From the NCBI GenBank assembly GCA_963735495.1, contig CAVTLG010000002.1, positions 1,240,001 through 1,304,000 of the forward strand: a stretch of 64,000 nucleotides of DNA, written 5' to 3'. This stretch comes from CAVTLG01 sp963735495 (GTDB lineage: Bacteria > Chloroflexota > Ktedonobacteria > Ktedonobacterales > Ktedonobacteraceae). A program made the position numbers and the translations under genes. Numbering within the stretch: position 1 is the first letter of the stretch; the number at the start of each line of letters is the position of its first letter. The notes beneath the pieces are model-generated. The model worked only from the letters and a program-made list of their open reading frames with translations, was not told the DNA's origin and made no database searches. Below, piece by piece: positions 1 through 9,287 of this stretch.

Positions 1-1078
1 GGTTATCAGCCTGCGCTTGCTCTCCAAGAGCAGAGACGCCAAAATAATGATAGCACGCATAGTTATTGACAATAAAATCGTTGAAGTTCGGGCTTATCCA
101 GTTCGCCAGATAACCAGCAATTTCTGTATGCACGGATTGTGTGTCATCAAGATCGAGATAGCCTGGATGTTCGCTGGGATGATGTAATTCTGAACCCGGT
201 CCCAGTAGCGTCGATAGTAGATCAACTTTCGCGAGTGTGAAGGCAATGGGTGTCTTGACTTTCTGGCGCACGTGCAGACGTTGTTCCCGCTCGAATAAGT
301 CTCGCAAGCGACCAACAATATTTTCTGGGGTTGCTCTGGGATCAATGGGAGGTAGTGGCACCGCCGTGATCTGCTGCCGCACTGCTGGAATTTGCAGTGG
401 ATCGAACAACAGAATAAGACCGTCGGCCTGGCAGATATAGCGATTCTGTAACGACATCGTGCTAAAGGATGCCATATCTTCACCTGCTGTATCGAAGAAA
501 TTTATGTCAATAGCACGTCGCACCCGGCCACGGCTGAACGTCAGCCGTAATACAAGGGGAACTTTTATCTGTGCATCTACCTCGGCTGATGGTGTTGGTT
601 GCAGACGTGTTTTGTTGATAAACAGTGGCGTATAGTAGTCGTGCTCCCAGCGCTGTTGCGTAGCATCACCGAGCATGCGCACGGTTAAGCCAAAACTCTT
701 ACCTGTAGCTTGCTGTAGATGGTGAATGAGTGAGGCGACATAGTGGGTCTTGCCAGCAGCGGAACTGCCAATCACGGCAATCATATACTGATCGACCAAC
801 CCAATATCGTAGGACAATTCGCCGTGGCAGTGCGGACAGATGTGTGTACGGCTGATGTTATGACAGATATCGCATTCCGCCTGGCGCGGCACGACGAAGC
901 CGCGACTGGTGGGCTGCAAGAGACGCCCCATCACGGGCGTTGCCAATCCACGCGCGCGCCCATATATCTCATCTTCTCCCTTTCCTGCACAGTCAGGAAT
1001 GATACAACGAAAGAGGAGCCTGTGCAGAGGAAACGAGTGAAAACAAGATGGACATAGCACTGTTCGCAGAAACGACAT
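1..1078 (-). CDS. Zinc-ribbon P-loop GTPase, DO-GTPase-like (3' end outside window)
   Basis: This open minus-strand frame starts with ATG at 1078 and runs off the left edge after about 359 codons. The N-terminus carries Cys pairs of a zinc-ribbon type: C9/C12, C25/C30, then CDIC (69-72) and CPHC (81-84). A Walker A loop GSSAAGKT follows at about 104-111, and a FFDTAGED segment about 100 residues later matches the G3/Walker B region of TRAFAC-type GTPases. These features fit the 'double-GTPase' families found near Hsp70 genes; that family assignment is from memory of the motifs. A single T separates its start from the TGA of the upstream gene, so translation is probably coupled. I infer a signalling or assembly GTPase working with the chaperones next to it. 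The substrate is unknown, and a second GTPase domain, if present, lies outside the window. Confidence 0.72.
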   Translation of the reverse strand, partial: MSFLRTVLCPSCFHSFPLHRLLFRCIIPDCAGKGEDEIYGRARGLATPVMGRLLQPTSRGFVVPRQAECDICHNISRTHICPHCHGELSYDIGLVDQYMIAVIGSSAAGKTHYVASLIHHLQQATGKSFGLTVRMLGDATQQRWEHDYYTPLFINKTRLQPTPSAEVDAQIKVPLVLRLTFSRGRVRRAIDINFFDTAGEDMASFSTMSLQNRYICQADGLILLFDPLQIPAVRQQITAVPLPPIDPRATPENIVGRLRDLFEREQRLHVRQKVKTPIAFTLAKVDLLSTLLGPGSELHHPSEHPGYLDLDDTQSVHTEIAGYLANWISPNFNDFIVNNYACYHYFGVSALGEQAQADN

Positions 1079-1079
1079 A

Positions 1080-2690
1080 TCAGCTTAACCTCAACTGGTT
1101 CTCCGCCGGATGATGGATAATAATCGTTTCATAGAGGCGATCATCCTCTAAAAACAGTTTGCCAAATGTCCCTGGCGGTACAAGAGTGCCAGGAAGTTTC
1201 ACGCTCATTTCTCCTCTCTCGTTCGTGCGTCCCGCCAGGCGATAAAAGATTTCCCCATCGCTCTTATGCAGCGGAATGCTCTGCGCTTTGCTGATTAAGA
1301 GCAAGGTGGGAATAGGGCTGGCTGTGTCTGCCATAATACGCAGTGTGCGCCTGCGATAAAGCAGATGCGGGAGTTGAATTTCATACGTCAGCACTGTTCG
1401 ATACAGATGGATATTGATGCGCACTCCGCTAGCAACGGCCTGTATACCATCTCGATCAAAGACAGAAGAGACGAGAATATCATAGCGCTGATTCCAGATA
1501 CCGCTAATCTCATAGTATCCGAGCCGATCATATTCTGTGCGGCTCACATAATGGGTCGTGACGCTATCCGTGTGATGCTGCACGCTGTCAGTCTTTATAC
1601 TGTACGAAATACAGACCGTCAGGCAGTTTTCCGGCCATTTCCAATACAGACGAATAGCCGCACGGAGAATTTGATATTGCAACTGACGCACATTCTCAAC
1701 ATTACTCTGTGGCTGAGGTACTTCCTCCGCATTGCTCTGTGGCTGAGGTACTTCCTCCGCATTGCTAGTATTCTGCACGCTGGGGAGCGCGCTTTTTTCA
1801 CCGGCAGGCAGCGTGACAAACCACCGGCGGAGACGAGCATGTGCTTTTAATTGCGCTAGCGCCTCGTCCTCAAGCCAACCTGCTTTGCTCGCACTTTCCA
1901 GGTAGAACAAGACTTGTTTGGGATGCAGTTCTTTGACTGTTGAACGCTTCGTGCTATCATCGAGATCTTGCAGGATCTGTTGCAGCGCTGCCTGGCGCAA
2001 CGTTTCGTCATACCTGACACGCATTTCTTCCGACTTGAATAGACTCGCCGCAAAGCCCACTAACTCTATCATGATAGTCGTCTCTGCATTTGGATGCAGC
2101 CGTACTATCTGTGCATACAATTCTTCAGCGGCGCGAGAAAGTGTGACATTTGAAGCATCGCGTGAACATTGGAGCAATTCATACAGACTTTTCATATGCA
2201 GAATTTCCAGACGATCAGCGATATTATTCGCCATGGAAGCATCTAATGTCTGGTGCGTCTGTAGCGCTGGTTTATCAACTGAATGTTTCTTAACTGTAAT
2301 CAGTTTTTCTATTTCTGTGGGCGGTTTAATATGTTTAAATTCAGCGACGAATTTATCAATTTCGTCTGCTTCTGCTATTTCTTTCATGTTGAGTAGCGCG
2401 AGCTGTTTTTCAAAGCGTTCTTGCTCAGCCTGATAGAGTTCCGCGAGCTGCTTTCTAGCTGCCGTGGCCTCTTTTGCGCGCAACGAGGGATCTTCCATCA
2501 CCTCATGTATTTGTGGGAGCAGCGCACGGTTCACTTGAGCCAGCAAGGCCTTTTTGGTGACACCCGCACTATCATGGTTCCATTGACCTGTTTTCTGCTG
2601 GAGAGCTTTTTCATACTGCACTTGATCCCACTGCTCATTCGGATTTAATTCGAGAAGGAGAAAAAAATTTGGGCGTTTTGCTGTTGTCAT
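1080..2690 (-). CDS. Coiled-coil protein with J-like N-terminus, Hsp70 partner candidate
   Basis: A 536-residue protein of no family I can name with certainty. Residues about 7-75 (FFLLLELNPNEQWDQVQYEK..., then a helical stretch) have the spacing of a degenerate J-domain, but the diagnostic HPD tripeptide is missing. The region to about 290 is charged and helical with heptad-like character. Residues about 310-345 hold a short tandem repeat (NAEEVPQPQS twice, then a diverged third unit), and the C-terminal 200 residues look beta-rich. It lies between an Hsp70 gene (26 bp upstream) and the GTPase gene (1 bp downstream), all on one strand, so an operon is likely. I infer an adaptor linking the Hsp70 to the GTPase. 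No signal peptide or membrane segment is visible. Confidence 0.65.
   Translation of the reverse strand: MTTAKRPNFFLLLELNPNEQWDQVQYEKALQQKTGQWNHDSAGVTKKALLAQVNRALLPQIHEVMEDPSLRAKEATAARKQLAELYQAEQERFEKQLALLNMKEIAEADEIDKFVAEFKHIKPPTEIEKLITVKKHSVDKPALQTHQTLDASMANNIADRLEILHMKSLYELLQCSRDASNVTLSRAAEELYAQIVRLHPNAETTIMIELVGFAASLFKSEEMRVRYDETLRQAALQQILQDLDDSTKRSTVKELHPKQVLFYLESASKAGWLEDEALAQLKAHARLRRWFVTLPAGEKSALPSVQNTSNAEEVPQPQSNAEEVPQPQSNVENVRQLQYQILRAAIRLYWKWPENCLTVCISYSIKTDSVQHHTDSVTTHYVSRTEYDRLGYYEISGIWNQRYDILVSSVFDRDGIQAVASGVRINIHLYRTVLTYEIQLPHLLYRRRTLRIMADTASPIPTLLLISKAQSIPLHKSDGEIFYRLAGRTNERGEMSVKLPGTLVPPGTFGKLFLEDDRLYETIIIHHPAENQLRLS
1701..1760 (-). repeat. Two 30-bp direct repeats inside the J-like gene
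   Basis: Units 1701-1730 and 1731-1760 differ at one base and each encodes NAEEVPQPQS. A third, diverged unit follows in the protein. The 30-bp unit keeps the frame, as expected for slippage in a flexible linker. Confidence 0.85.
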
Positions 2691-2715
2691 GATTCATTCT
2701 TAGTAATAATCGTTC

Positions 2716-4476
2716 TTAGATAATCGTGATATCTTGCGCACGCATTCGGGCTTGCTGTAATTCCTCTTTTGTGATTGAGCCTTTCGTTTCGAACGTCGCG
2801 TCAATCGCCGTATTGCTACGCGGTTCTTTGCCAGTCACATGTAGACGTCCCTGCGTATTCAGTTCAATTGTCACCTCGATCGGCGCATCCTCTGCCAATC
2901 CTGGCGGAAGGGTTAAGGTAACGGTACCTATGGCCGCCTCTTCCGTATATTTTTCTGGCTCTACAATCCAGGTCTCTTCCGTATTTTCCATGATTTCAAG
3001 CTCAACAACGTCCTGGTCAGCTTCAATTGTACCATACGTTTTCCTTTGTGCAATTGGTAGGGGATCGTTGACCCTGACCAGATTGGATATGACCTTACGA
3101 CTATTTGGCGTGCCATAGCCAACGGTGGCAATGATGCCAAAACTATGGCTGGCCACATTGGTGATCGAGGCTGTGGTGAGTTTCCTGATCGCATCCTCTC
3201 CCATATTTAGCGCCCGGGCGATTTCAGCTTGTGCTCGTTTCAAGACAGCCGGCGGGATTTCTACTTGCTCTACGACGGGAGGAGGGTTTGTGATGCCTTT
3301 GGCGATTCTGGCCGTATTTCTGCTGTTCTCGGCGACTTCAGCGGTTGCTCTGGTTATCTCATCCGCTTTGGCGCGAATATTTTGTTGCAGCAGGAGCCGT
3401 TGCCCATAGAGGGCTGCCCCTTTTGCCACTGCTTCGTCTGGCTCAAATAGTCGATAAGGTAAGCGGAACTCTTGCTCCATCCGTTGCGAAACCTGTGGCA
3501 TTCTGGTCGAACCACCAACCAGTACAATTTGATCAAACTGGTTATAGCCCCGCGCCCTGGCTGCATCCATCGTCATGCGGGTAAAAATTACCGTGCGATC
3601 CAGTAGCGACGCTGTCAGCTCGTTGAACTTGTCGCGTGTCACCACAACTTTCACATTGCGACCAGCGTGTGAGACCGCCACGCGCGTCTCCAGGCGAGCC
3701 GTCAGCGCCCATTTGGCTTTCTCGGCCTTGAGCCAGAGATCTTGCAACGTTTCTGGTGTCTCCAACGGGTCTTCCGCCGACTCCGTTTGCTCCTGCCATT
3801 GCCGCGCCAGGTAGCTCACCAGTGCGCCATCCCAGTCTCGACCGCCCAGATGATGATCTCCCCCGGTGGCTATCACCGTCGTTGCATCCCGCTTTAAGGC
3901 AATAATGGTGATATCGAACGTCCCGCCACCCAGATCGTAGACGAGCACTGTCTGCTCGTGAGTATATTGCAGGCCATAGGCAATAGCCGCCGCTGTTGGC
4001 TCACTGATCACCTCCTGGACATGCAGACCCGCAATCTCACCGGCACGTGCGGTAGCTTCCCGTTGCGCAATACCAAAATACGCTGGACAGGTAATCACCA
4101 CGTCTTTCACCGGAAAGCCAAGCGCGTCCTGAGCATCCGCGGCCAGCTTGCGCAGGATGTAGGAGGAGATTTCTTCGGGGGCATAGTCCTTGCCCTCGTA
4201 ACGGAAGCGCCAGTTGGCTTCTCCCATGTGGCGCTTGACCATTTCGACCACTGCATCTGGACTCAAGAGCGCGCTATTCTTGGCTTCGTCACCTACGATG
4301 CGCTTCTGGCCCTCGAACAGCACTACCGATGGCGTGGTAAGTTGATGTTCCTGATTAGGAAGAATGATAGCTTTCCCATATGTATCCACATAGGCGATAC
4401 AGGAGTAGGTTGTACCAAGATCAATACCAAAGATAACACGCTGTGGAGTACCCATGTTTGCCTTCTTTCTCACCAT
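2716..4476 (-). CDS. Hsp70 family chaperone (DnaK-like)
   Basis: A 586-residue Hsp70, shorter than canonical DnaK (about 610-640). The ATPase domain starts with the phosphate-1 motif GIDLGTTYSCIAYV (residues about 17-30). It contains VYDLGGGTFDITI (phosphate 2) and the adenosine motif VLVGGSTRMPQV. A beta-sandwich substrate-binding domain occupies about 430-586. The linker does not carry the usual DVTPLSLG motif but reads NVASHSFGI, and the C-terminal lid is very short. This pattern fits specialised bacterial Hsp70 paralogues rather than the housekeeping DnaK. It is followed at 26 bp by the J-like gene. No grpE or dnaJ is nearby. The ATPase domain is nearly identical to that of the next gene upstream (4672-6972), so the two arose by tandem duplication. 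Confidence 0.93.
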   Translation of the reverse strand: MVRKKANMGTPQRVIFGIDLGTTYSCIAYVDTYGKAIILPNQEHQLTTPSVVLFEGQKRIVGDEAKNSALLSPDAVVEMVKRHMGEANWRFRYEGKDYAPEEISSYILRKLAADAQDALGFPVKDVVITCPAYFGIAQREATARAGEIAGLHVQEVISEPTAAAIAYGLQYTHEQTVLVYDLGGGTFDITIIALKRDATTVIATGGDHHLGGRDWDGALVSYLARQWQEQTESAEDPLETPETLQDLWLKAEKAKWALTARLETRVAVSHAGRNVKVVVTRDKFNELTASLLDRTVIFTRMTMDAARARGYNQFDQIVLVGGSTRMPQVSQRMEQEFRLPYRLFEPDEAVAKGAALYGQRLLLQQNIRAKADEITRATAEVAENSRNTARIAKGITNPPPVVEQVEIPPAVLKRAQAEIARALNMGEDAIRKLTTASITNVASHSFGIIATVGYGTPNSRKVISNLVRVNDPLPIAQRKTYGTIEADQDVVELEIMENTEETWIVEPEKYTEEAAIGTVTLTLPPGLAEDAPIEVTIELNTQGRLHVTGKEPRSNTAIDATFETKGSITKEELQQARMRAQDITII

Positions 4477-4671
4477 TTCGTTGGGCCTGACCGCCAGTTA
4501 ATAATAATATATAGCGTAAGGTGACTCATGCTTATCGAGTTCCTGGGTTAGTAATCAGGAGCACATTTTGCTCCAGCGTACTAAATATCTGGCTAATGTG
4601 CCAGAGGAAATGAGGGACAATCTACTATAACAGTGTCCTCTTCCCTAAAAAATAGTGCTCAGAACATGGTT

Positions 4672-6972
4672 TTAATGGACCGTTAATCTTAAAGCACGCG
4701 ATTTAGCCTCGCGTAGCTCCACGCGAGAGATACTTTTTGTTTCAAATTCTGCTTCCACAATAACATCGCTGCTGGGCTCACGTCCCGTGACGTGCAAGAG
4801 TCCCTGCCCGTTGATTTCAAATGAAACATCTATCGGAGCATCCGCAGGAAGGCCACTCGGTAAGTGGAGAATGATGGTGCCGATGACTGCCTCTTCGTCA
4901 TATTTTTCCTGCTCTACAATCGCTGTCTCCTCGGCATTCTCCACGATGGTGATCTCAACGTCATCCTGATCAGCCTCTAACGTACCATATGTTTTCACCT
5001 TGGTGATTGGTAAAGGATCATTGACCCTGACCAGGTTAGAGACGGCCTCGCGCATCCTGGCTGTACCATAATCAATGGTTACAACGATGCCAAAACTGTG
5101 GCTGACAACATTCGTAATCTCTGTCGTTGCCAGTTTCTGCATGCTCATTTCTTCGCGCCCAAACGCTTGTGTGATCTCTTTTCGTGCTTGCGTGACTATG
5201 GCTGGAGAAATGGGTTCCAGGGATATACTATCAGCCGCTGTTTGCTGTAGTGTGGGCAGCCCGCTGGCACTTGTGTACGCTATCTCAGTTGCTTTGGCCT
5301 GGATGTTTTTCTGGAGCAGGAGTCGTTGCCCATAGAGGGCTGCCCCCTTCGCCACTGCTTCGTCTGGCTCAAATAACCGATGGGGTATACGGAACTCTTG
5401 CTCCAGCCGTTGCGAAACCTGTGGCATTCTGGTCGAACCACCAACCAGTACGATTTGATCAAACTGGCTATAGCCCCGCACCTTGGCTGCATCCATCGTC
5501 ATACGCGTAAAAAGTATTGTGCGATCCAGTAGCGATGCTGTCAGCTCGTTGAACTTGTCGCGCGTCACCACAACTTTCACATTGCGACCGCCGTGTGAGA
5601 CCGCCACGCGCGTCTCCAGGCGAGCCGTCAGCGCCCATTTGGCTTTCTCGGCCTTGAGCCAGAGATCTTGCAACGTCTCTGGCGTCTCCAACGGGTCTTC
5701 CGCCGATTCCGTTTGCTCCTGCCATTGCTGTGCCAGGTAGCTCACCAGTGTGCTATCCCAGTCTCGACCCCCCAGATGATGATCTCCCCCGGTGGCTATC
5801 ACCGTCGTCTCGTCTCGCTTTAAGGCAATAATGGTGATATCGAATGTTCCACCACCCAGATCGTAAACGAGCACTGTCTGCTCGTGGGTGTATTGTAGGC
5901 CATAGGCAATAGCTGCCGCTGTCGGCTCGCTGAGCACCTCCTGGACGTTCAGACCCGCAATCTCACCGGCGCGTGCGGTAGCTTCCCGTTGCGCAAGGCC
6001 AAAGTACGCTGGACAGGTAATCACCACGTCGTTTACCGGAAAGCCGAGTACCTCCTGGGCATCCGCTGCTAGTTTGCGCAGGATGTAGGAGGAGATTTCT
6101 TCGGGGGCATAGTCCTTGTCCTCATAACGGAAACGCCAGTTGGCTTCTCCCATGTGGCGCTTGACCATCTCGACCACTGTATCTGGAGTCAGGAGTGCGC
6201 TATTCTTGGCTTCGTCACCTACGATGCGCTTCTGGCCCTCGAACAGCACTACCGCTGGTGTCGCTAGCTGGTGTTCTCGGTTAGGAAGCATAACTGCCTT
6301 GCCACTTGTATCCACATAGGCGATACAGGCATAGGTAGTGCCAAGATCGATGCCTAAGATGGCTTCTTGTTGGTCCTGCATGCGTTTATCTATCCTCATT
6401 GAGCCTGCAAATTGCGTGAGATGATCGGAGATAGCTACGTCTTTTGAGCGACGAGGCGATCCTATCTCTCCCTGTATTATACTCTCCTTTTTATGTATTT
6501 CCACAGAGGCTGCGCCCATCTCAGGATGAAAAGCGGATTCTGCCATGATCATCTGGCGCAAGAACTGGCTCTCCACTGCCATGTTATTGGCCAGGGCAGC
6601 CGGAGGAGTACCAGCTATGGTCATAGGTGCTCCATGCGACTGCTCCAGCAGCGTAAAAAGCTGTATGCAGGCACCTGCGATACTCAGGACGAAGATGGTC
6701 GCAAAAATGCCAGGTGGAGACCATCTTCCAGCATACAGGTAAATGCCGGCAATAATACCATCAATTGCCAGGCTCAAGGCCAGCGCGAGCGTCCATTCAG
6801 CGGCGATAGAATCCAGGCGCATAAACCTTACCAACATCATTCCAGGGCAGATGCAGAGAAAGCCAAGCACAAATAACAGGCTTACAGGCGTACCCGAAAA
6901 TTTTACTATGCTGATGAGGGCAGCAATAGATAAGCAAATAATAGCTATCGGCCACAGCCATGACCGCTGCAT
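4672..6972 (-). CDS. Membrane-anchored Hsp70 (N-terminal transmembrane domain fused to DnaK-like chaperone)
   Basis: A 766-residue fusion. Residues about 5-110 hold four hydrophobic segments (WPIAIICLSIAALISIV, LLFVLGFLCICPGMMLV, WTLALALSLAIDGIIAGIYL, GIFATIFVLSIAGACIQL), resembling the small membrane domain of DUF1616-type proteins. About 90 polar residues follow, then a full Hsp70 from IDLGTTYACIAYV (about residue 208) with the phosphate-2 and VLVGGSTRMPQV motifs and a short substrate-binding domain ending at 766. The chaperone part would lie on the cytoplasmic face if the domain has four helices. An internal start (MRIDKRMQDQ) could yield a soluble form, but the frame is open and membrane-like from 6972, so I prefer the long form. 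It is a tandem duplicate of the Hsp70 at 2716-4476, with 195 bp between them. Confidence 0.85.
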   Translation of the reverse strand: MQRSWLWPIAIICLSIAALISIVKFSGTPVSLLFVLGFLCICPGMMLVRFMRLDSIAAEWTLALALSLAIDGIIAGIYLYAGRWSPPGIFATIFVLSIAGACIQLFTLLEQSHGAPMTIAGTPPAALANNMAVESQFLRQMIMAESAFHPEMGAASVEIHKKESIIQGEIGSPRRSKDVAISDHLTQFAGSMRIDKRMQDQQEAILGIDLGTTYACIAYVDTSGKAVMLPNREHQLATPAVVLFEGQKRIVGDEAKNSALLTPDTVVEMVKRHMGEANWRFRYEDKDYAPEEISSYILRKLAADAQEVLGFPVNDVVITCPAYFGLAQREATARAGEIAGLNVQEVLSEPTAAAIAYGLQYTHEQTVLVYDLGGGTFDITIIALKRDETTVIATGGDHHLGGRDWDSTLVSYLAQQWQEQTESAEDPLETPETLQDLWLKAEKAKWALTARLETRVAVSHGGRNVKVVVTRDKFNELTASLLDRTILFTRMTMDAAKVRGYSQFDQIVLVGGSTRMPQVSQRLEQEFRIPHRLFEPDEAVAKGAALYGQRLLLQKNIQAKATEIAYTSASGLPTLQQTAADSISLEPISPAIVTQARKEITQAFGREEMSMQKLATTEITNVVSHSFGIVVTIDYGTARMREAVSNLVRVNDPLPITKVKTYGTLEADQDDVEITIVENAEETAIVEQEKYDEEAVIGTIILHLPSGLPADAPIDVSFEINGQGLLHVTGREPSSDVIVEAEFETKSISRVELREAKSRALRLTVH

Positions 6973-7148
6973 GCGTACGATCTCTCTTCCCCTATACTAG
7001 AGATTGAGCAACACCCTTCGCTTTATGTTAGAGAAACGCTTCCCTCCCACCGTATCAAGTGGAGACAACGTTGCCTAGAGGAAACCAGGGACAGTTTGTA
7101 ATGTATTTGCTTGCAAAACACGAAACTATTGAACCTGACCGGCACCTC

Positions 7149-7619
7149 TCATTCACTATCGTCTATCTTTTCAATACCGTTTCTTATGAGCGTGGTAGAC
7201 AGCACGATAGAAGTGGTAGATGGCCCATAGCGTCCCAGACGATCAATGAGTTTCTCCAGATGGACAATAGAAGGAGCGCTGACTTTCATAATAAAAGAAT
7301 CGACGCCAGCTACGCGATAGCATTCGAGCACCTCGGGAACCTCCAGCAGCTGTGCCCCAATATACTCGCGTTTATCTTTCGGCACACTGATGCGGATAAA
7401 AGCTGTCACCGGAAAGCCAATTTTTGCGAAATCTACGTCAAGGCGGTAGCCACGAATAATACCAGCATCTTCCATGCGGCGTACTCTTTCCGTTACAGCA
7501 GGCGCCGATAAACCGATCTGCCGACCCAGATCTCTGAAAGTGATGCGCGCATTTTTTTGCAACGCCTGGAGGATCTGCCAACCGATATCATCCAGCAGGT
7601 TTTCATTTTGTAAGGTCAT
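7149..7619 (-). CDS. Lrp/AsnC family transcriptional regulator
   Basis: A 156-residue protein of standard Lrp/AsnC length. The N-terminal helix-turn-helix is clear (LDDIGWQILQALQKNARITFRDLGRQIGLSAPAVTERVRRMEDAGII), followed by the alpha/beta RAM ligand-binding domain (IRISVPKDKREYIGAQLLEVPEVLECYRVAGVDSFIMKV). Such proteins bind amino acids and form octamers or higher discs. It is divergent from glutamate dehydrogenase (starts 233 bp apart), so regulation of that gene and of itself is the obvious inference. No upstream partner shares its transcript. Confidence 0.93.
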   Translation of the reverse strand: MTLQNENLLDDIGWQILQALQKNARITFRDLGRQIGLSAPAVTERVRRMEDAGIIRGYRLDVDFAKIGFPVTAFIRISVPKDKREYIGAQLLEVPEVLECYRVAGVDSFIMKVSAPSIVHLEKLIDRLGRYGPSTTSIVLSTTLIRNGIEKIDDSE

Positions 7620-7851
7620 AGGGGGCTCTTACCTTTCAAAATTCATTTTTTTAAAGAATATACTGCTAACTTTCCCTTTATTATAGCCCAAAAAAAATTT
7701 ATACTTGAATTGTGAAGTTACTTATTTCCTGAAGTTATTCTTGCATATGAAAGGAAAGAGAAATCCATGTTTTCTTAGCACCTTTCATTTTTCTAGCACT
7801 TATTCTTAATCCATCCACTTTTCCATGTTACTAACATCAAAGGAGAAAAAA
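7620..7851. promoter_or_regulatory. Divergent promoter region, Lrp/AsnC regulator and glutamate dehydrogenase
   Basis: This 232-bp AT-rich gap separates the two divergent genes and must hold both promoters. A-tracts and T-tracts (around 7690-7700, 7785-7820) are the kind of bendable DNA that Lrp proteins favour. I cannot point to a specific operator. Confidence 0.4.
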
Positions 7852-9120
7852 TTGGTAACGACAGTAAAAGAAGATCAGTTGCTTAATCCATTGAATCAGG
7901 CGCTCATACAGTTTGATGCGGCAGCTGATCGCCTGCATCTTGATGCAGAGCTGCGCGCGATCCTGCGCACGCCAAAACGCGAGTTGACGGTACACTTTCC
8001 CGTCCGTATGGATAATGGCACTGTAAAAATGTTTACCGGATATCGTGTGCAGCATAATATTAATCGTGGACCAGCCAAAGGCGGCATCCGCTACGACGCG
8101 AATGTCTCCTTGGATGAAGTACGTGCGTTGTCTATGTGGATGACATGGAAATGTGCTCTCATGGATATTCCCTTTGGGGGTGCCAAAGGAGGCATCATTG
8201 TCGATATGCGCGATATTTCGCCGTCGGAACTGGAGCGCCTGACGCGCCGTTATACCACAGAAATCGCCGAGATGATTGGTCCAGAGCGCGATATTCCTGC
8301 GCCCGATATGAATACAAACGCGCAGGTCATGGGCTGGATTATGGACACCTACTCTATGCATCACGGGTATACGATCCCGGCGGTGGTGACGGGTAAGCCC
8401 TTAGCGCTGGGTGGCAGTTTGGGCAGAACTGAGGCCACTGGACGTGGAGTCTTTTTTATGACGCGCGATGCCTGCCAGGTCCATAATATTCCTCTTGAAG
8501 GTGCCCGCGTGATCATGCAAGGCTTTGGCAATGTGGGTTCGGTCGCTGCGACCCTCCTGTCTAAAGCTGGTTGTAGGATTGTTGGACTCGCCGATGTGAA
8601 TGGGGCCGTCTATAATGACCACGGTATTGATGTCAATCGAGCGCTGCTGGCTACGAGCGAGTCAGGAAACCTGCAAACGCTCTCGGGCGTGGAACGCTTG
8701 AGTAGCGAAGAGTTACTGGAACAGCCCTGTGACATTCTTATTCCAGCTGCTATTGAGGGGCAACTGACGGGACGCAACGCAGAACGCATCCAGACCAGGC
8801 TGATCGTCGAGGCTGCTAATGGCCCCACGACAACAGGTGCGGATGCGATCTTCCACGAACGCGGCATCCCGGTTATTCCAGATATTCTCGCCAATGCGGG
8901 CGGTGTAGTCGTCAGCTACTTTGAGTGGGTTCAGGATCTCCAGCACCTCTTCTGGTCAGAAGAAGAAGTCAACACGCGCCTGGAGCGCATGATGAAGCAG
9001 AGCTTTAGCGCCGTCAAGGCTATCTGCGAGCAGCAACACTGCGATTATCGCCTGGGTGCCTATTTGCTGGCAGTTGGACGGGTGGCCGAAACAACACGCA
9101 TAAGGAGTATTTATCCTTAA
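7852..9120 (+). CDS. gdhA: Glutamate dehydrogenase (Glu/Leu/Phe/Val dehydrogenase family)
   Basis: It catalyses reversible oxidative deamination of glutamate to 2-oxoglutarate and ammonia. From the chosen start it has 422 residues, the usual length for hexameric GDH. Visible landmarks are the substrate loop GPAKGGIRY, the catalytic-lysine region PFGGAKGGI, PAPDMNTNAQVMGWIMD, and the Rossmann loop GFGNVGS. An ATG lies at 7825, but an AAAGGAG ribosome site at 7839-7845 sits between it and an in-frame TTG at 7852 with ideal spacing, so I take TTG as the start. The cofactor (NAD or NADP) cannot be settled by eye. The divergent Lrp/AsnC gene is the likely regulator. Confidence 0.93.
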   Translation: MVTTVKEDQLLNPLNQALIQFDAAADRLHLDAELRAILRTPKRELTVHFPVRMDNGTVKMFTGYRVQHNINRGPAKGGIRYDANVSLDEVRALSMWMTWKCALMDIPFGGAKGGIIVDMRDISPSELERLTRRYTTEIAEMIGPERDIPAPDMNTNAQVMGWIMDTYSMHHGYTIPAVVTGKPLALGGSLGRTEATGRGVFFMTRDACQVHNIPLEGARVIMQGFGNVGSVAATLLSKAGCRIVGLADVNGAVYNDHGIDVNRALLATSESGNLQTLSGVERLSSEELLEQPCDILIPAAIEGQLTGRNAERIQTRLIVEAANGPTTTGADAIFHERGIPVIPDILANAGGVVVSYFEWVQDLQHLFWSEEEVNTRLERMMKQSFSAVKAICEQQHCDYRLGAYLLAVGRVAETTRIRSIYP

Positions 9121-9144
9121 TCCCGGCGAGAAACAGGTTTGCAC

Positions 9145-9187
9145 TGTCTGGCGGCAGGGAATACGACAGGTGTACCTGTCGTCAGAC
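9145..9187 (+). terminator. Hairpin downstream of glutamate dehydrogenase
   Basis: ACGACAGG and CCTGTCGT form an 8-bp stem around TGTA (9163-9182). An outer GTCTG/CAGAC pair (9145-9149 and 9183-9187) could extend it. No U-run follows, so terminator function is uncertain. Confidence 0.4.
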
Positions 9188-9287
9188 AATGGCCATGAAC
9201 GTTGAGAGATACACTGATAGCTGTCGTAGCTAGACTAGATGCCGAGGCTCTCTCCTGGAGAGCATGATAAAAAGGAGCTAATGTTTT

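Noticed and set aside
743..1057. 104-codon plus-strand frame near the left edge
   Set aside because: It is the complement of the GTPase zinc-ribbon and P-loop region, which is the better frame.
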